A stretch of 64,000 nt of DNA from an uncultured Sphingorhabdus sp. (GCA_947492905.1 CANLOL010000001.1:598578-662577), one strand, 5' to 3'; numbered from the stretch's first letter, positions 8,102 through 18,239 are shown. Notes: generated by a model from the letters alone, not told the origin. Numbers and translations are program-made.

Positions 8102-9670
8102 ATGATATATAGAGTGATAATTTCCGCGCTGATCTTATTGGTGATGCCCGCAACTATTTATGCGCAAACAGATATTGAGAGCGACACTTCGAAGACAAAC
8201 GAACAAGTTTCTTATAGAAATTACAATGACGACCAATTGCTCGATCTCCTAGCAAAAGCTATAGAGAGTGAGGAAGATGGCTATGACTGTGCCGTGATAT
8301 TCCCTGTGCTGGATGAATTATTACGCCGTAGTGGGTCGGAATCTGCAATAAATGTTGAAATATCACGCTATAAATTTTTATGTGCATTACAGGCCGAGGA
8401 ATGGCCTGAAGTTTATCAATCTCTGTTGGTATTAGAAAAAGAATTAGATGTTGATATCGGTTCTGATTCCATTCTTTTTGCTTATTTGGCTGAGCAATAT
8501 GATGATACGGTTGAACGTATATTATTAATGGCCGAAGAAAAAGACTCAAAGGCAATATTAGAATTTGATAAGACTTTATTTTGGGAAATTAATAGAGAAT
8601 TATTTAAGCTTGATAAAAATGACCTACATGCAAAACTTGCCAATGGAATATATTCATCACCTCATTTTAATAATTTCGACACAACATTCCAATCAGCCAT
8701 TGTTTCTGATGTATTATTTTATCGAGTAAGAAATAAAAACTTTGATGATGTAGAGCAATTGATAGTATTCATCACATCGCCCTATAATTTAATTGGCCCT
8801 TTGACCGATAAAAATTACAAGACTATATGGCCTCAATTAGAAGCAGCAGCAGGTAAGAATTTATCAGTTATTACTGGTAAATATAAGAAATCTATGTTGG
8901 CTAAATATAAAGAGGATGAAACGGACCGTAAGGCATTTCAGGAAGCAGCTCATGCTCTTCATTTTAATGGTGATTTTTATGAGGCAATCAAACTGGTTCA
9001 GACTTATGATCATAGTAATTCCGGTTTCTTTACGCTTACAGAAGATGATGCTTGGGCAATGAACATTGAAGCCTATTCTCTTGATGGATTAGGACGAACC
9101 AAGGAAGCAATGGAAATTTTAGATAAAATAATGATTGCTGCCGATAATCCAGAAAGTGCAGATTGGATTATAAATTTTGCTATTAACCGTGCTTCTTACG
9201 CTGCAGATAAAGGATTATGGGAAGCCGCTCTAGAAGCAGCTGCATTTGCTCAGCAGTTTTCGAAGTCTGATTATGCGCAAATGCTAATTTGGCGCACAGA
9301 AGTTTGTGCTTATTCTAATTTGAAAGACTATATGAATGCGCAAAAAATATTGAATAAAATGACAGAAAAAGAGGATGATGCAGAGATTGTGTTCATTCAA
9401 GCATTGATATGTGCTGGTCAAGATGAACGCGCAGGCTCTGTTATCATTAAAAATTTAAATGATGATAATAATCGGATTTTGATGTTAGCAAGCCTTCAAA
9501 AAACCGAATTTGAATTATTTTATAACCACAGTATTTTGCCTTCAATCTATGATCGATTTAAGAACCATCCAGAAGTGCAAGCAGAGTTAAAAAAGCAAGG
9601 TAGGTTATTGCCTGATACTTTATTGCCTTTGGTTGGTCTTAAAAGAGCAGCTAATAATAAGGCCAAATGA
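8102..9670 (+). CDS. Exported helical-repeat (TPR-like) protein of unknown function
   Basis: The 522-residue protein has a clear signal peptide (MIYRVIISALILLVMPATIYA, then QTD). The rest is rich in Asp, Glu, Ala and Leu, with repeated helix-pair patterns such as NIEAYSLDGLGRTKEAMEILDKI and WEAALEAAAFAQQF that resemble TPR or Sel1-like repeats, so it is probably a periplasmic scaffold. I recognise no catalytic motif. Its codons are more AT-rich than neighbouring genes and the 100 bp upstream is almost only A and T, which hints at transfer or relaxed selection. It stands alone between plsC and the convergent tyrosine-biosynthesis gene. Confidence 0.75.
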   Translation: MIYRVIISALILLVMPATIYAQTDIESDTSKTNEQVSYRNYNDDQLLDLLAKAIESEEDGYDCAVIFPVLDELLRRSGSESAINVEISRYKFLCALQAEEWPEVYQSLLVLEKELDVDIGSDSILFAYLAEQYDDTVERILLMAEEKDSKAILEFDKTLFWEINRELFKLDKNDLHAKLANGIYSSPHFNNFDTTFQSAIVSDVLFYRVRNKNFDDVEQLIVFITSPYNLIGPLTDKNYKTIWPQLEAAAGKNLSVITGKYKKSMLAKYKEDETDRKAFQEAAHALHFNGDFYEAIKLVQTYDHSNSGFFTLTEDDAWAMNIEAYSLDGLGRTKEAMEILDKIMIAADNPESADWIINFAINRASYAADKGLWEAALEAAAFAQQFSKSDYAQMLIWRTEVCAYSNLKDYMNAQKILNKMTEKEDDAEIVFIQALICAGQDERAGSVIIKNLNDDNNRILMLASLQKTEFELFYNHSILPSIYDRFKNHPEVQAELKKQGRLLPDTLLPLVGLKRAANNKAK

Positions 9671-9697
9671 AACGATCAGTTCTAGTGTTTATAAAGT

Positions 9698-10609
9698 TTA
9701 GTGTTTTCTACCGAAATCAGGCGCTTCATCATCTTGGCCTTGTTCGACAATAGAGCGCCTAATATCGCGCGTGCGAGAGAATAGAGCTTCTAAATCCTCG
9801 CCTTTTTCATAGCGAATGGCGCGTTGTAGCGCGGTTAAATCTTCGGAAAAACGCTGTAACATATCCAAAACTGCATCTTTATTGGATAGGAAAATATCAC
9901 GCCACATAACGGGATCAGATGCTGCTATACGGGTGAAATCGCGAAAACCGCCAGCGCTATATTTTATCACCTCGCTTTGCGTGACCTCTTCCAAATCATT
10001 GGCCGTACCCACAATAGTATAAGCGATAAGATGCGGTAAATGGCTGGTTACGGCGAGCACCATATCATGATGGCGAGCATCCATAATCTCAACATTCGCG
10101 CCGATGGTTTGCCAAAATTGGGTCAGCCTCTCTACTGCCAAAGCTGGGGCATCTTCGGGCGGGGTTAAAATGCACCAGCGGCCTGCAAATAATGTTGCAA
10201 AGCCGGAATCTGGGCCGCTTTCTTCTGTACCAGCTACTGGGTGAGCAGGGATGATGGTGTGCGGCAGAATATTGCGCAATGCTTCATAGACGCTTTGCTT
10301 GCATGAACCGACATCGCTGATGATGGCATCGGCTGGTAAATGTTCGGCAATTTCAGCAGCGACCTTACCCATGGCACCAACGGGCACGCACAATATTACC
10401 AAATCGGCATTATGTACCGCCTTGGCAGGACTATCGGCAATAGTAGAGCATAGATTAATTTCTGCTGCGCGTTTGCGAACATCGGGGCTAGCATCATAAC
10501 CACTTACTTTGCCAAGCCCGCTCTGAATTATGGCTCTTGATAGCGATGAGCCAATTAACCCTAGGCCAATAATCGACACATTCTCAAAGGCCATCTTATT
10601 GTCCGCCAC
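9698..10609 (-). CDS. Prephenate/arogenate (cyclohexadienyl) dehydrogenase
   Basis: The N-terminal Rossmann motif IIGLGLIGSSLSRAI binds NAD(P). The segments SDVGSCKQSV, IIPAHPVAGTEESGPDSG and TSHLPHLIAYTIVGTA match the TyrA family, including the substrate-site histidine of HPVAG. The enzyme oxidatively decarboxylates prephenate or arogenate in tyrosine synthesis. Length is 303 residues, with no chorismate mutase or ACT domain. Its start overlaps the end of hisC by 14 bp; a hisC-type aminotransferase next to tyrA suggests that the aminotransferase serves both histidine and aromatic amino-acid synthesis. Confidence 0.93.
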   Translation of the reverse strand: MADNKMAFENVSIIGLGLIGSSLSRAIIQSGLGKVSGYDASPDVRKRAAEINLCSTIADSPAKAVHNADLVILCVPVGAMGKVAAEIAEHLPADAIISDVGSCKQSVYEALRNILPHTIIPAHPVAGTEESGPDSGFATLFAGRWCILTPPEDAPALAVERLTQFWQTIGANVEIMDARHHDMVLAVTSHLPHLIAYTIVGTANDLEEVTQSEVIKYSAGGFRDFTRIAASDPVMWRDIFLSNKDAVLDMLQRFSEDLTALQRAIRYEKGEDLEALFSRTRDIRRSIVEQGQDDEAPDFGRKH

Positions 10610-11699
10610 TCTCTAATATCGCACGCAAAGCCTCAATGAAACCGCGATTTTCATCTTCACTGCCGATGGTAATGCGCAGCCCATTGGCAAGCCCCTGACC
10701 AGGCAAATGCCGCACGATATAACCCGCGTCCATCAGCGCCCCATTAACCGTAGCTGCGCTCAAGCTGTCTTCACTCTCGGCAAAAATAACCATGATAAAA
10801 TTACCCGCTGATGGTATGGCGGTTAGGCCATGATTGCTCAGGCTCTCTAGCTCTTGCATCATCCAATCGCGCCATTTCGCATTATGGGCGCGGCTATCGA
10901 TAACAAATTGCTGATCTTTTAATGCTGCTATGGCGGCGGCTTGACCGATGGTTGTAACATTGAATGGCCCGCGTATCCGATTAATCGTATCAATAATATC
11001 AGCATGACCATAGGCCCAACCAATGCGCTCTGCTGCTAATCCATAGATTTTTGAAAATGTGCGGGTGATAAGGATATTATCATGCTTGCGCGCCATATCA
11101 AAAGCGCTTGGGCCATCATCATCCATATATTCGCCATAGGCTTGATCGAGCACAAAAAGACAATTTTCGGGCAATCCAGCATGCAGCCGTTCAATTTCGC
11201 TTTGCGGCGTCAATGTACCAGTTGGGTTATTTGGATTAGCTAAAAACACCAGTCTGGTTTTCTCTGTCACCAAATTCAATATAGCATCAACATCGGTGCC
11301 ATAATCTTTGTCGGGAGCTATGATGGTGGTTGCGCCCACTTTGCGGGTTGCGATTTCATAGACTGCAAAACCATAGCGGACATGGATAATCTCATCGCCT
11401 TGCCCTGCATAGCCTTGGGCAGCAAGGTTCAGCAATTCATCTGATCCTGTACCGCACACAATTTGTGCGCTCTCTAGGCCATAATGATGCGCTAATGCCT
11501 CGCGCAGGTCATTGGAAGCGGGGTTGGGATAGCGTGCAAAATTTTCGCGTTCCTTTGCAGCGGCTTCGCTAGCATCTTTGCTGCATCCCAACGGGTTCTC
11601 ATTGGCGGATAACTTGGCCATTGGCTTTGTGCCGCCTGCTTTCCCAGGGACATAGGCGTGAATTTCGGATATATAAGGTTTGGGTGTCAATTTGCTCAT
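10596..11699 (-). CDS. hisC: Histidinol-phosphate aminotransferase (HisC family)
   Basis: This fold-type I PLP aminotransferase of 367 residues shows the cofactor lysine in TRTFSKIYGLAAERIGWAYG (about residue 215), the N-terminal KLSANENPLG substrate loop typical of HisC, and FLANPNNPTGT. It transfers an amino group to imidazole-acetol phosphate; homologues placed beside tyrA often also act on prephenate or phenylpyruvate. It is divergent from metX (85 bp apart) and overlaps the dehydrogenase downstream by 14 bp. Confidence 0.94.
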   Translation of the reverse strand: MSKLTPKPYISEIHAYVPGKAGGTKPMAKLSANENPLGCSKDASEAAAKERENFARYPNPASNDLREALAHHYGLESAQIVCGTGSDELLNLAAQGYAGQGDEIIHVRYGFAVYEIATRKVGATTIIAPDKDYGTDVDAILNLVTEKTRLVFLANPNNPTGTLTPQSEIERLHAGLPENCLFVLDQAYGEYMDDDGPSAFDMARKHDNILITRTFSKIYGLAAERIGWAYGHADIIDTINRIRGPFNVTTIGQAAAIAALKDQQFVIDSRAHNAKWRDWMMQELESLSNHGLTAIPSAGNFIMVIFAESEDSLSAATVNGALMDAGYIVRHLPGQGLANGLRITIGSEDENRGFIEALRAILESGGQ

Positions 11700-11784
11700 A
11701 GAGGCGCTTTATACGCCTTGGACGCGATTGCCAATAAACGATTTATCTATTGTCTATAAACACAGCGATGATATGCCATAGCGC

Positions 11785-12900
11785 ATGAATCAAGATGAAC
11801 GCTTTGGTTTGGACAAAAATGTCCGTTTATTGGGCCCGCTGAAATTGGATAGCGGTGCTGAATTTGCGCCTATTGAATGTGCCTATGAAACCTATGGAAC
11901 GCTCAATAGCGACAAAAGCAATGCGGTGCTTATATGTCATGCGCTGACGGGCGATCAATATGCCGCATCTACTCATCCTGTAACAGGCAAAGATGGTTGG
12001 TGGCTGAATTTGGTAGGCGAAGGCAAACCCGTTGATCCTAATCATGATTTTATAATCTGTATCAATGTGATTGGTAGCTGCCTTGGTTCATCGGGGCCAT
12101 CGAGTGTCGATCCATCCACAGAGAAACCTTATGGTATGGATTTTCCAGTGATTACCATTGCCGATATGGTCCGCGCACAGGCTATTTTGCTCGACCATTT
12201 GGGAATAGAGACATTAGCCGCCGTGATTGGTGGTTCGATGGGCGGTATGCAGGCATTAAGCTGGACCGTGCAATTCCCGCAGCGTGTCAAATCTGCTATA
12301 ATCATTGCATCAGCGGCGCGCCAATCAGCTCAGAATATTGCTTTTCATGAGGTTGGCAGGCAGTCTATCATGGCAGACCCGCGCTGGGCCAAGGGTGATT
12401 ATTATGATGGCGACCCTCCGACATCGGGGCTAGCCGTTGCACGCATGGCGGCGCACATCACCTATTTATCCGAAGAAGGTCTGACCAAAAAATTTGGCCG
12501 GCGATTGCAAGATCGCGATGAAAAAAGCTTTGGCTTTGATGCTGATTTTCAAATTGAGAGCTATTTACGCCATCAAGGGATAAGCTTTGTCGATCGATTT
12601 GATGCCAATAGCTATCTTTATATCACGCGAGCGATGGATTATTTTGATTTGGCCGATGATTATGGCGGTGTTTTGGCCAATGCATTTAAGGGAACGAAAA
12701 CGCGTTTTTGTGTGATTAGTTTCGACAGCGATTGGCTCTATCCAACTTCGGAATCGCGGCGTATCGTTCATGCGATTAATGCGGCAGGGGGCAATGTTAG
12801 TTTTGTTGAATTGGAATCCCCATTTGGCCATGACAGTTTTTTATTACCTGCCCCTGAAATGAATGAAATCATCAATGGTTTCTTAAAGGCGGCTCCATGA
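11785..12900 (+). CDS. metX: Homoserine O-acetyltransferase MetX
   Basis: This 371-residue alpha/beta hydrolase has its nucleophile in [10 protein letters not shown] (Ser about 151), the acid in SFDSDWLYP and the histidine in [10 protein letters not shown]. The region [14 protein letters not shown] and the [11 protein letters not shown] loop are MetX hallmarks. It acylates homoserine at the first committed step of methionine synthesis; acetyl versus succinyl preference cannot be decided from these motifs alone. It overlaps metW by 4 bp (ATGA), the usual arrangement in alphaproteobacteria. Confidence 0.95.
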   Translation: MNQDERFGLDKNVRLLGPLKLDSGAEFAPIECAYETYGTLNSDKSNAVLICHALTGDQYAASTHPVTGKDGWWLNLVGEGKPVDPNHDFIICINVIGSCLGSSGPSSVDPSTEKPYGMDFPVITIADMVRAQAILLDHLGIETLAAVIGGSMGGMQALSWTVQFPQRVKSAIIIASAARQSAQNIAFHEVGRQSIMADPRWAKGDYYDGDPPTSGLAVARMAAHITYLSEEGLTKKFGRRLQDRDEKSFGFDADFQIESYLRHQGISFVDRFDANSYLYITRAMDYFDLADDYGGVLANAFKGTKTRFCVISFDSDWLYPTSESRRIVHAINAAGGNVSFVELESPFGHDSFLLPAPEMNEIINGFLKAAP

Positions 12901-13502
12901 ATAAGCCTGAATATAAATTGCGCCCTGATTTGGCGATTATTGCTCATAATATTACCGCAAATGCGCGCGTCTTAGATGTAGGTTGCGGTGATGGCGCTTT
13001 GATGGCGGCGCTTCGGGATCAAAAAAATTCTGATGCACGCGGGATAGAAATTGATCCAGCCAATGTATCTGCAGCGGTGACGCGTGGCCTGTCTGTTGTG
13101 CAGGGCGATGCCGATACAGATTTATCCGAATATCCGGATAATAGTTTTGATTATGCTATATTGAGCCAGACGCTGCAAACCACGCATAGGCCCGATATAG
13201 TGATTGATAATCTGCTGCGTATTGGCAAATATGCCTTTGTCTCATTTCCTAACTTTGCCCATTGGCGCGTGCGTCTTTCATTGGGTTTCGGTGGGCGCAT
13301 GCCGGTAACCCGTTTGATACCAGAAAAATGGTATAATACGCCCAATATCCACCATGTGACCATAGATGATTTTCGCGCCATTGTGCGCGAGAGGCAATGG
13401 ATACAGGAAAACCAATGGTTTTTGAGCGGCGATAAACAAACATCAAGAGCGGGCGCCAATATTTTGGCAGAACATGCCGTGTTTTTGCTCAAAAAAGATT
13501 AG
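12897..13502 (+). CDS. metW: Methionine biosynthesis protein MetW
   Basis: The protein has a class I methyltransferase fold with the SAM motif [15 protein letters not shown], then GIEIDP and [16 protein letters not shown]. The block [22 protein letters not shown] is characteristic of MetW. It has 201 residues, normal for the family. It accompanies MetX and is reported to support homoserine acylation; the exact role is still debated. It begins inside the metX stop codon and ends 17 bp before the convergent Mic60-like gene. Confidence 0.94.
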   Translation: MNKPEYKLRPDLAIIAHNITANARVLDVGCGDGALMAALRDQKNSDARGIEIDPANVSAAVTRGLSVVQGDADTDLSEYPDNSFDYAILSQTLQTTHRPDIVIDNLLRIGKYAFVSFPNFAHWRVRLSLGFGGRMPVTRLIPEKWYNTPNIHHVTIDDFRAIVRERQWIQENQWFLSGDKQTSRAGANILAEHAVFLLKKD

Positions 13503-13519
13503 AGCTTAGCTCATATCTG

Positions 13520-14491
13520 CTAATTAAGAACATTGCCAGTAGCACGCGGCGCATTTTCAATAGGTTGTTGCGTTTGTTGCTCTGTTTCGGGCTGCTGCGC
13601 CACGGGCCTGATAGGCAATGCATTGGATGGAATAGAAATAGCTGTTTTCTCAACGGCATCTAATGCTTGTTGAACCCTTATATAGCGTCTCGCCAAGGCA
13701 ATCCAGTCGCGGGCATTCTCTGCTCCGGGCATTTGCTCCATTTCTAATATCGCGGTTTTCACATCACGATTGGCCAAAGCCGTTTTTATACGCGCCAATC
13801 TGCGTTCTGGTTGAGGGGGCTGAGATCCTGCTTTGCGAATGACGAATAATTCACCAATTTCTTTTTGGATGATATCCCATGTGCTGGCATCGCTGCTGGG
13901 GCTTAATAATATTTCAGATGCTATGTCCAATTGATTTTGTAATGTCGCTAATCGCACAGGATTATTACTCGCATCGATAATGGCCCTTACATCGTCTGGA
14001 TTGCTGTTGCCAAATTTCAATCGTAGTTCATTTTCAACATAGCCCAACGCACTGCCGCTATCGATTGCGCGGCGCGCAGAAAAAGCAATCAACATTGATT
14101 CGGTTCTATCGGCATTGCCCGATGCTTGCTGGGCTTGAACATTGATGCGCGAGAGCCGATCATCTAAACTGTCAACGCGCTCATTAATCAATTGATCGTT
14201 GATAGTATCATTTTGATTTTCAATATTTTCACGCGATACAACAGATTGACTATTGGCTGCTTCAGAGGCCACAGCCTGCTCATTAGAAGCGGCCTGTTCA
14301 TTAGCAATAGCATCACGATCCACCACAATTGCTTCATTTTCAGAATTTGTTTGAAACAGGTCATATTTGGTGATTGCCCAGCCTGCTGCAACTGTACCGC
14401 CAATGAAGGCGATTAGCAAAAATAGGATGATTGTGCGAAATTTAATGCCACCATTGGGTGATGGATTAATTTTTTCATAATTAGCGTTCAT
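13520..14491 (-). CDS. Mic60/mitofilin-like inner-membrane protein (COG4223 type)
   Basis: A single membrane helix near the N-terminus (about residues 19-45) is followed by a Glu/Asn/Gln-rich predicted coiled coil (about 60-135) and a C-terminal helical domain. The segment GELFVIRKAG, then PERRLARIKTALANRD, and MEQMPGAENARDWIALARRYI resemble the mitofilin signature. Position supports the call: it follows hemC-hemD by 24 bp, where alphaproteobacterial Mic60 relatives are commonly found. Such proteins are thought to shape or tether the inner membrane. It lacks a recognisable HemX methyltransferase domain. Confidence 0.75.
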   Translation of the reverse strand: MNANYEKINPSPNGGIKFRTIILFLLIAFIGGTVAAGWAITKYDLFQTNSENEAIVVDRDAIANEQAASNEQAVASEAANSQSVVSRENIENQNDTINDQLINERVDSLDDRLSRINVQAQQASGNADRTESMLIAFSARRAIDSGSALGYVENELRLKFGNSNPDDVRAIIDASNNPVRLATLQNQLDIASEILLSPSSDASTWDIIQKEIGELFVIRKAGSQPPQPERRLARIKTALANRDVKTAILEMEQMPGAENARDWIALARRYIRVQQALDAVEKTAISIPSNALPIRPVAQQPETEQQTQQPIENAPRATGNVLN

Positions 14492-14515
14492 AGTCTGGCT
14501 ATAATCGCAAAATGG

Positions 14516-15235
14516 CTATGCGCCAAGCACTTCCGATATTTCTTCTATCATCACCCTATCATTGGCGCTGGAACTGATAATGACTTTTTTCCATATATCA
14601 CCATTTTTGTAGATAGCTTCGCCGATAGTTGGCGCTAATGCAGCGGCATAATGGGCGCTTTTATCAAATATGAGACCTTGTTTTGCCATTTGCTCTATAT
14701 AATCATCAAATATCTGAACCGCTTTTGCGGAATGAAATGCAAATATATGGGGGCACTTATTTTGGGTTTCGCTCAATAATGATTGTAATCCCTTATGCAT
14801 TGGTAATGCGCGCGCTTCATACACCATCATAGTGCATATTTGGATATGCTCATCATATATTGGCACATAATCACGGCCCACAAGACGCACTATATTTTTC
14901 GCATCAGATTGCTTGATGAGAGGCCATAATGCCTTTGCTCCGCCTTTACCAATGGCGGCAATAGTAAAGCCCATTTCCTCGGCGAGTTTCGCAGTAGCCT
15001 TGCCAACAGCATATAAAGGCAGATGCTTATATTGGTGTATTGCCTCTCCGCCATGACGCAGCGCATTTGCACTGGTTATCATGATAGCGTCAAACTCTTG
15101 TGATGGTGGTGCATCCCAAGCCAATGCGCTGATTTCAGTGGCAGGGGCTATGATCGGATTCAATCCTTTTTCGCGCGCAATGATGGCGCTTTGTTCTGCT
15201 CCTTCTGTGGGACGCAATAAAATTAACTGTGTCAT
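14516..15235 (-). CDS. hemD: Uroporphyrinogen-III synthase
   Basis: The 239-residue protein has the loose HemD pattern: an N-terminal RPTEGAEQSA block, then FDAIMITSANALRHGG, PLYAVGKATAKLAEEMGF, VRLVGRDYVP and FAFHSAKAVQIFDDYI. HemD sequences are poorly conserved, so the identification leans partly on context. It closes hydroxymethylbilane into uroporphyrinogen III in haem synthesis. Its ATG overlaps the hemC stop (ATGA), as expected for sequential enzymes with an unstable intermediate. Confidence 0.9.
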   Translation of the reverse strand: MTQLILLRPTEGAEQSAIIAREKGLNPIIAPATEISALAWDAPPSQEFDAIMITSANALRHGGEAIHQYKHLPLYAVGKATAKLAEEMGFTIAAIGKGGAKALWPLIKQSDAKNIVRLVGRDYVPIYDEHIQICTMMVYEARALPMHKGLQSLLSETQNKCPHIFAFHSAKAVQIFDDYIEQMAKQGLIFDKSAHYAAALAPTIGEAIYKNGDIWKKVIISSSANDRVMIEEISEVLGA

Positions 15236-16182
15236 GTTTCAAAATGGCGCCGCAAATTAGGACTAGCGCGGTCCAATAATTGCTGGGCCAAATCATACGC
15301 AGCTTTGGTGCAATCGGCATCACTGCACAATATATCGCCGCTTTCTTGTTCGCTACCATCGGGTGATAATATCTGGCCGCATAAATAGATTTGCCCCTCT
15401 TTGCGTATTGCTAGGGCCGCTATTGGAGAATGACAATCACCGCTGAGGCGCGCCAAAAAAGCACGCTCCATAGTAATACATATCATAGTGTCATGATCAC
15501 CAATGGCACCCACATATTCTCTTAAGTCACTGCGGCTGCTCAGACATTCAATGCCAATCGCCCCTTGGGATGCTGCGGGCAGCATAGTGGTTATTACCTC
15601 GCCTAAATCACCCATGCCAAGGCGTTCCAATCCAACAGCTGCCAATAATGTGGCATCAAATTCACCATTGTTGAGTTTCCCCAAACGCGTAGCCACATTA
15701 CCGCGAATGGACTCGCATATCAGATCAGGCCGCATTGCCAGCAATTGAGCTTTTCTGCGGGGGCTAGATGTACCGACGCGTGCGCCATGTTTTAAGCTTT
15801 CTACCGATGATGCACCTATAATCTTGTCCGATATATCACCGCGCGGTAACATAGCAGCGATTGAAAAATCATCTGGCCTTACAGTCTCCACATCTTTCAT
15901 CGAATGGACCGCAATATCAATATCATCATCGATTAAGGCGCGTTCCAATTCTTTGGTCCATAGGGCTTTGCCGCCAATATCCGCCAAAGGACGGTCGGTT
16001 ATTTTATCACCGCTAGCGACCATAGGCACTAGGATGATTGCATCCTCGGTCAATTGATAATGCGCAATTAATTGTGCTTGCACCATGCGGCTTTGTACCA
16101 TGGCCAAAGGAGATTTTCGCGTGCCAATGCGCAATGGATTAGCAGCGGTAAAGCGGATTTGAGATTGAAACTGATTCATCAC
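15232..16182 (-). CDS. hemC: Hydroxymethylbilane synthase (porphobilinogen deaminase)
   Basis: The N-terminal RIGTRKSPLAMVQSRMV, the middle HSMKDVET, and RVGTSSPRRKAQL with RGNVATRLGKL are classic HemC motifs. Cys about 250 in RLSGDCHSPIAALA is the dipyrromethane attachment site. At 316 residues it has normal length. It polymerises four porphobilinogen units in the cytoplasm. It is first in a hemC-hemD-Mic60-like operon and is divergent from tsaD, the starts being about 40 bp apart. Confidence 0.96.
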   Translation of the reverse strand: MMNQFQSQIRFTAANPLRIGTRKSPLAMVQSRMVQAQLIAHYQLTEDAIILVPMVASGDKITDRPLADIGGKALWTKELERALIDDDIDIAVHSMKDVETVRPDDFSIAAMLPRGDISDKIIGASSVESLKHGARVGTSSPRRKAQLLAMRPDLICESIRGNVATRLGKLNNGEFDATLLAAVGLERLGMGDLGEVITTMLPAASQGAIGIECLSSRSDLREYVGAIGDHDTMICITMERAFLARLSGDCHSPIAALAIRKEGQIYLCGQILSPDGSEQESGDILCSDADCTKAAYDLAQQLLDRASPNLRRHFET

Positions 16183-16221
16183 GCTTGTTCATAGCGCAGC
16201 ATGGCCCTATGGGAAACTATT

Positions 16222-17256
16222 ATGACATTAATTTTAGGAATTGAATCCAGCTGTGATGAAACTGCCGCGTCCTTAGTGCGCGATGATCGCACTATCGTTG
16301 CGCATGCGCTGGCGGGTCAAGAAGAGCGGCATCGTCCATTTGGCGGTGTTGTCCCTGAAATAGCAGCACGCGCGCATGCTGAATATGCAGCGCCGCTTGT
16401 TGAGCAAGTGATGAAGGAAGCGCAGATAGGCCCCAATGATATTGATGCGATTGCGGCAACGGCTGGCCCGGGGCTAATCGGCGGAGTGATGGTTGGTCTT
16501 GTGACGGGCAAAGCTCTGGCGATGGCATGGGATAAGCCGCTGATTGCGGTTAACCATTTAGAGGGTCATGCTTTATCGCCGCGACTTGCTGATGATAGCG
16601 TTGAATTTCCTTATTTGCTTCTCCTTGTTTCTGGTGGCCATAGCCAGCTTTTGCGCGTCAATGGGGTTGGTGATTATAATCGTTTAGCAACCACTATTGA
16701 TGATGCTGCTGGTGAGGCTTTTGACAAAAGCGCGAAAATATTGGGCCTTGGTTTTCCAGGGGGTCCAGCGGTGGAGGCTTCAGCCAAGCTAGGCGATGCC
16801 AGTAAAGTCGATTTGCCAAGACCATTATTGGGCGCAAAAGAGCCGCATTTCTCCTTTGCGGGCCTCAAAAGCGCTGTGGTACGCGTCCATGAAAGCGGCC
16901 AACATGCTGTGCAAGATATAGCAGCATCATTTCAAAGCGCTGTGGTTGATTGTTTGGAAGATCGTATCGAATATAGCTTAGCGCGCATAGAGCCGATAAA
17001 TACTTTGGTTGTGGCTGGCGGGGTTGCCTCTAATAGCGCGATACGCGCCATGTTATTAAATCTGACCCAGCGCCATGATATGCGATTCACTGCGCCGCCG
17101 CCGTGGCTATGTACAGATAATGCGGCTATGATTGCATGGGCGGGCATTGAACGATTTGCAGCAGGGCTTACCGATGGGCTAGATTTTGCCGCAAAACCGC
17201 GTTGGCCGCTTGATAATGACGCAGCGCCAGCACGCGGAGCAGGGGTAAAGGCATGA
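16222..17256 (+). CDS. tsaD: tRNA N6-threonylcarbamoyladenosine transferase subunit TsaD
   Basis: The start ILGIESSCDETAASLV, the metal-binding HLEGH (about residues 111-115), GGGVASN-like VAGGVASNSAIR and CTDNAAMIAWAG define TsaD (Gcp/Kae1). It transfers the threonylcarbamoyl group to A37 of tRNAs that read ANN codons. I prefer ATG 16222 (MTLILGIESS) because the family starts a few residues before ILGIESS; an in-frame ATG at 16201 would add seven residues. Length is 344 residues. Its stop overlaps gpsA by 4 bp. Confidence 0.95.
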   Translation: MTLILGIESSCDETAASLVRDDRTIVAHALAGQEERHRPFGGVVPEIAARAHAEYAAPLVEQVMKEAQIGPNDIDAIAATAGPGLIGGVMVGLVTGKALAMAWDKPLIAVNHLEGHALSPRLADDSVEFPYLLLLVSGGHSQLLRVNGVGDYNRLATTIDDAAGEAFDKSAKILGLGFPGGPAVEASAKLGDASKVDLPRPLLGAKEPHFSFAGLKSAVVRVHESGQHAVQDIAASFQSAVVDCLEDRIEYSLARIEPINTLVVAGGVASNSAIRAMLLNLTQRHDMRFTAPPPWLCTDNAAMIAWAGIERFAAGLTDGLDFAAKPRWPLDNDAAPARGAGVKA

Positions 17257-18239
17257 GCAATAATATGAAAACGGCTGTTATTGGCGGGGGTGCTTGGGGA
17301 ACGGCGCTTGCTATGATGCTGGCGCAAAATCATGATGATGTGCTGCTTTGGGCGCGCGAAAAAGAAGTGGTTGACGATATTAATGATAATCATCGCAACG
17401 CTATGTTTTTACCCAATAGCCCCTTATCCTCTGCGATACATGCAACGCAAGATATTGCGCAATTGCGGGACCGTGATCTCATATTGGTTGTTGCGCCAGC
17501 GCAGCATGTGCGCGCTACATTAAATGCACTTATGCCCACGCAAGCAGCGCTAATATTATGTGCAAAAGGCATAGAAGCGCAAAGCCAGAAATTATTATGC
17601 GAAGTGGCGGCTGAGATTTGCCCTGATAATGATATTGCTGTGCTCTCTGGACCAACTTTTGCGCATGAGGTTGCTGCCAATAAACCGGGGGCTGTGACCT
17701 TTGCTTGCGATAATTCTGATCGCGGGAAAGCCTTGATAGAGGCGATAGCAACCACGACTTTTCGTCCCTATTATAGCGATGATGTAATAGGCGCAGAAAT
17801 AGGCGGTGCGGTCAAAAATGTATTGGCCATAGGATGCGGCGTTGTTGATGGCGCTGGGCTAGGCCTGAATGCACGGGCTGCGTTGATTGCGCGCGGTTAT
17901 GCTGAAATGTTGCGCTATGGGCTGGCAAAGGGTGCGCGTGCAGAGACAATGGCTGGATTAAGCGGCCTTGGTGATTTGGTGTTAACATGCAGTAGCGAAA
18001 ATTCGCGTAATTTTGCTTTGGGTGTTGGCCTTGGACAGGGGCAATCGGCAAAAATATTGCTCAGCAATCGGTTGAGCGTTGCCGAGGGCGCACAAACAGC
18101 GCCTGTTTTGCAAAAATCAGCCCAGTCTTTGGGCGTTGATATGCCAATAGTAGATGCAGTCTGTGCATTATTATCTGGGCACTCTAATGTAGAAAATGTT
18201 GTAAAGGCGCTACTTTCTAGACCTTTAAGGGCTGAATAA
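17253..18239 (+). CDS. gpsA: NAD(P)H-dependent glycerol-3-phosphate dehydrogenase
   Basis: The N-terminal dinucleotide motif VIGGGAWGTALAMM, LSGPTFAHEVA, the catalytic lysine in GGAVKNVLAIGCG and GLSGLGDLVLTCSS identify GpsA. It reduces dihydroxyacetone phosphate to sn-glycerol-3-phosphate for phospholipid synthesis. Length is 328 residues, normal. The ATG sits in the tsaD stop (ATGA), a tsaD-gpsA pairing common in this order. Confidence 0.96.
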   Translation: MSNNMKTAVIGGGAWGTALAMMLAQNHDDVLLWAREKEVVDDINDNHRNAMFLPNSPLSSAIHATQDIAQLRDRDLILVVAPAQHVRATLNALMPTQAALILCAKGIEAQSQKLLCEVAAEICPDNDIAVLSGPTFAHEVAANKPGAVTFACDNSDRGKALIEAIATTTFRPYYSDDVIGAEIGGAVKNVLAIGCGVVDGAGLGLNARAALIARGYAEMLRYGLAKGARAETMAGLSGLGDLVLTCSSENSRNFALGVGLGQGQSAKILLSNRLSVAEGAQTAPVLQKSAQSLGVDMPIVDAVCALLSGHSNVENVVKALLSRPLRAE

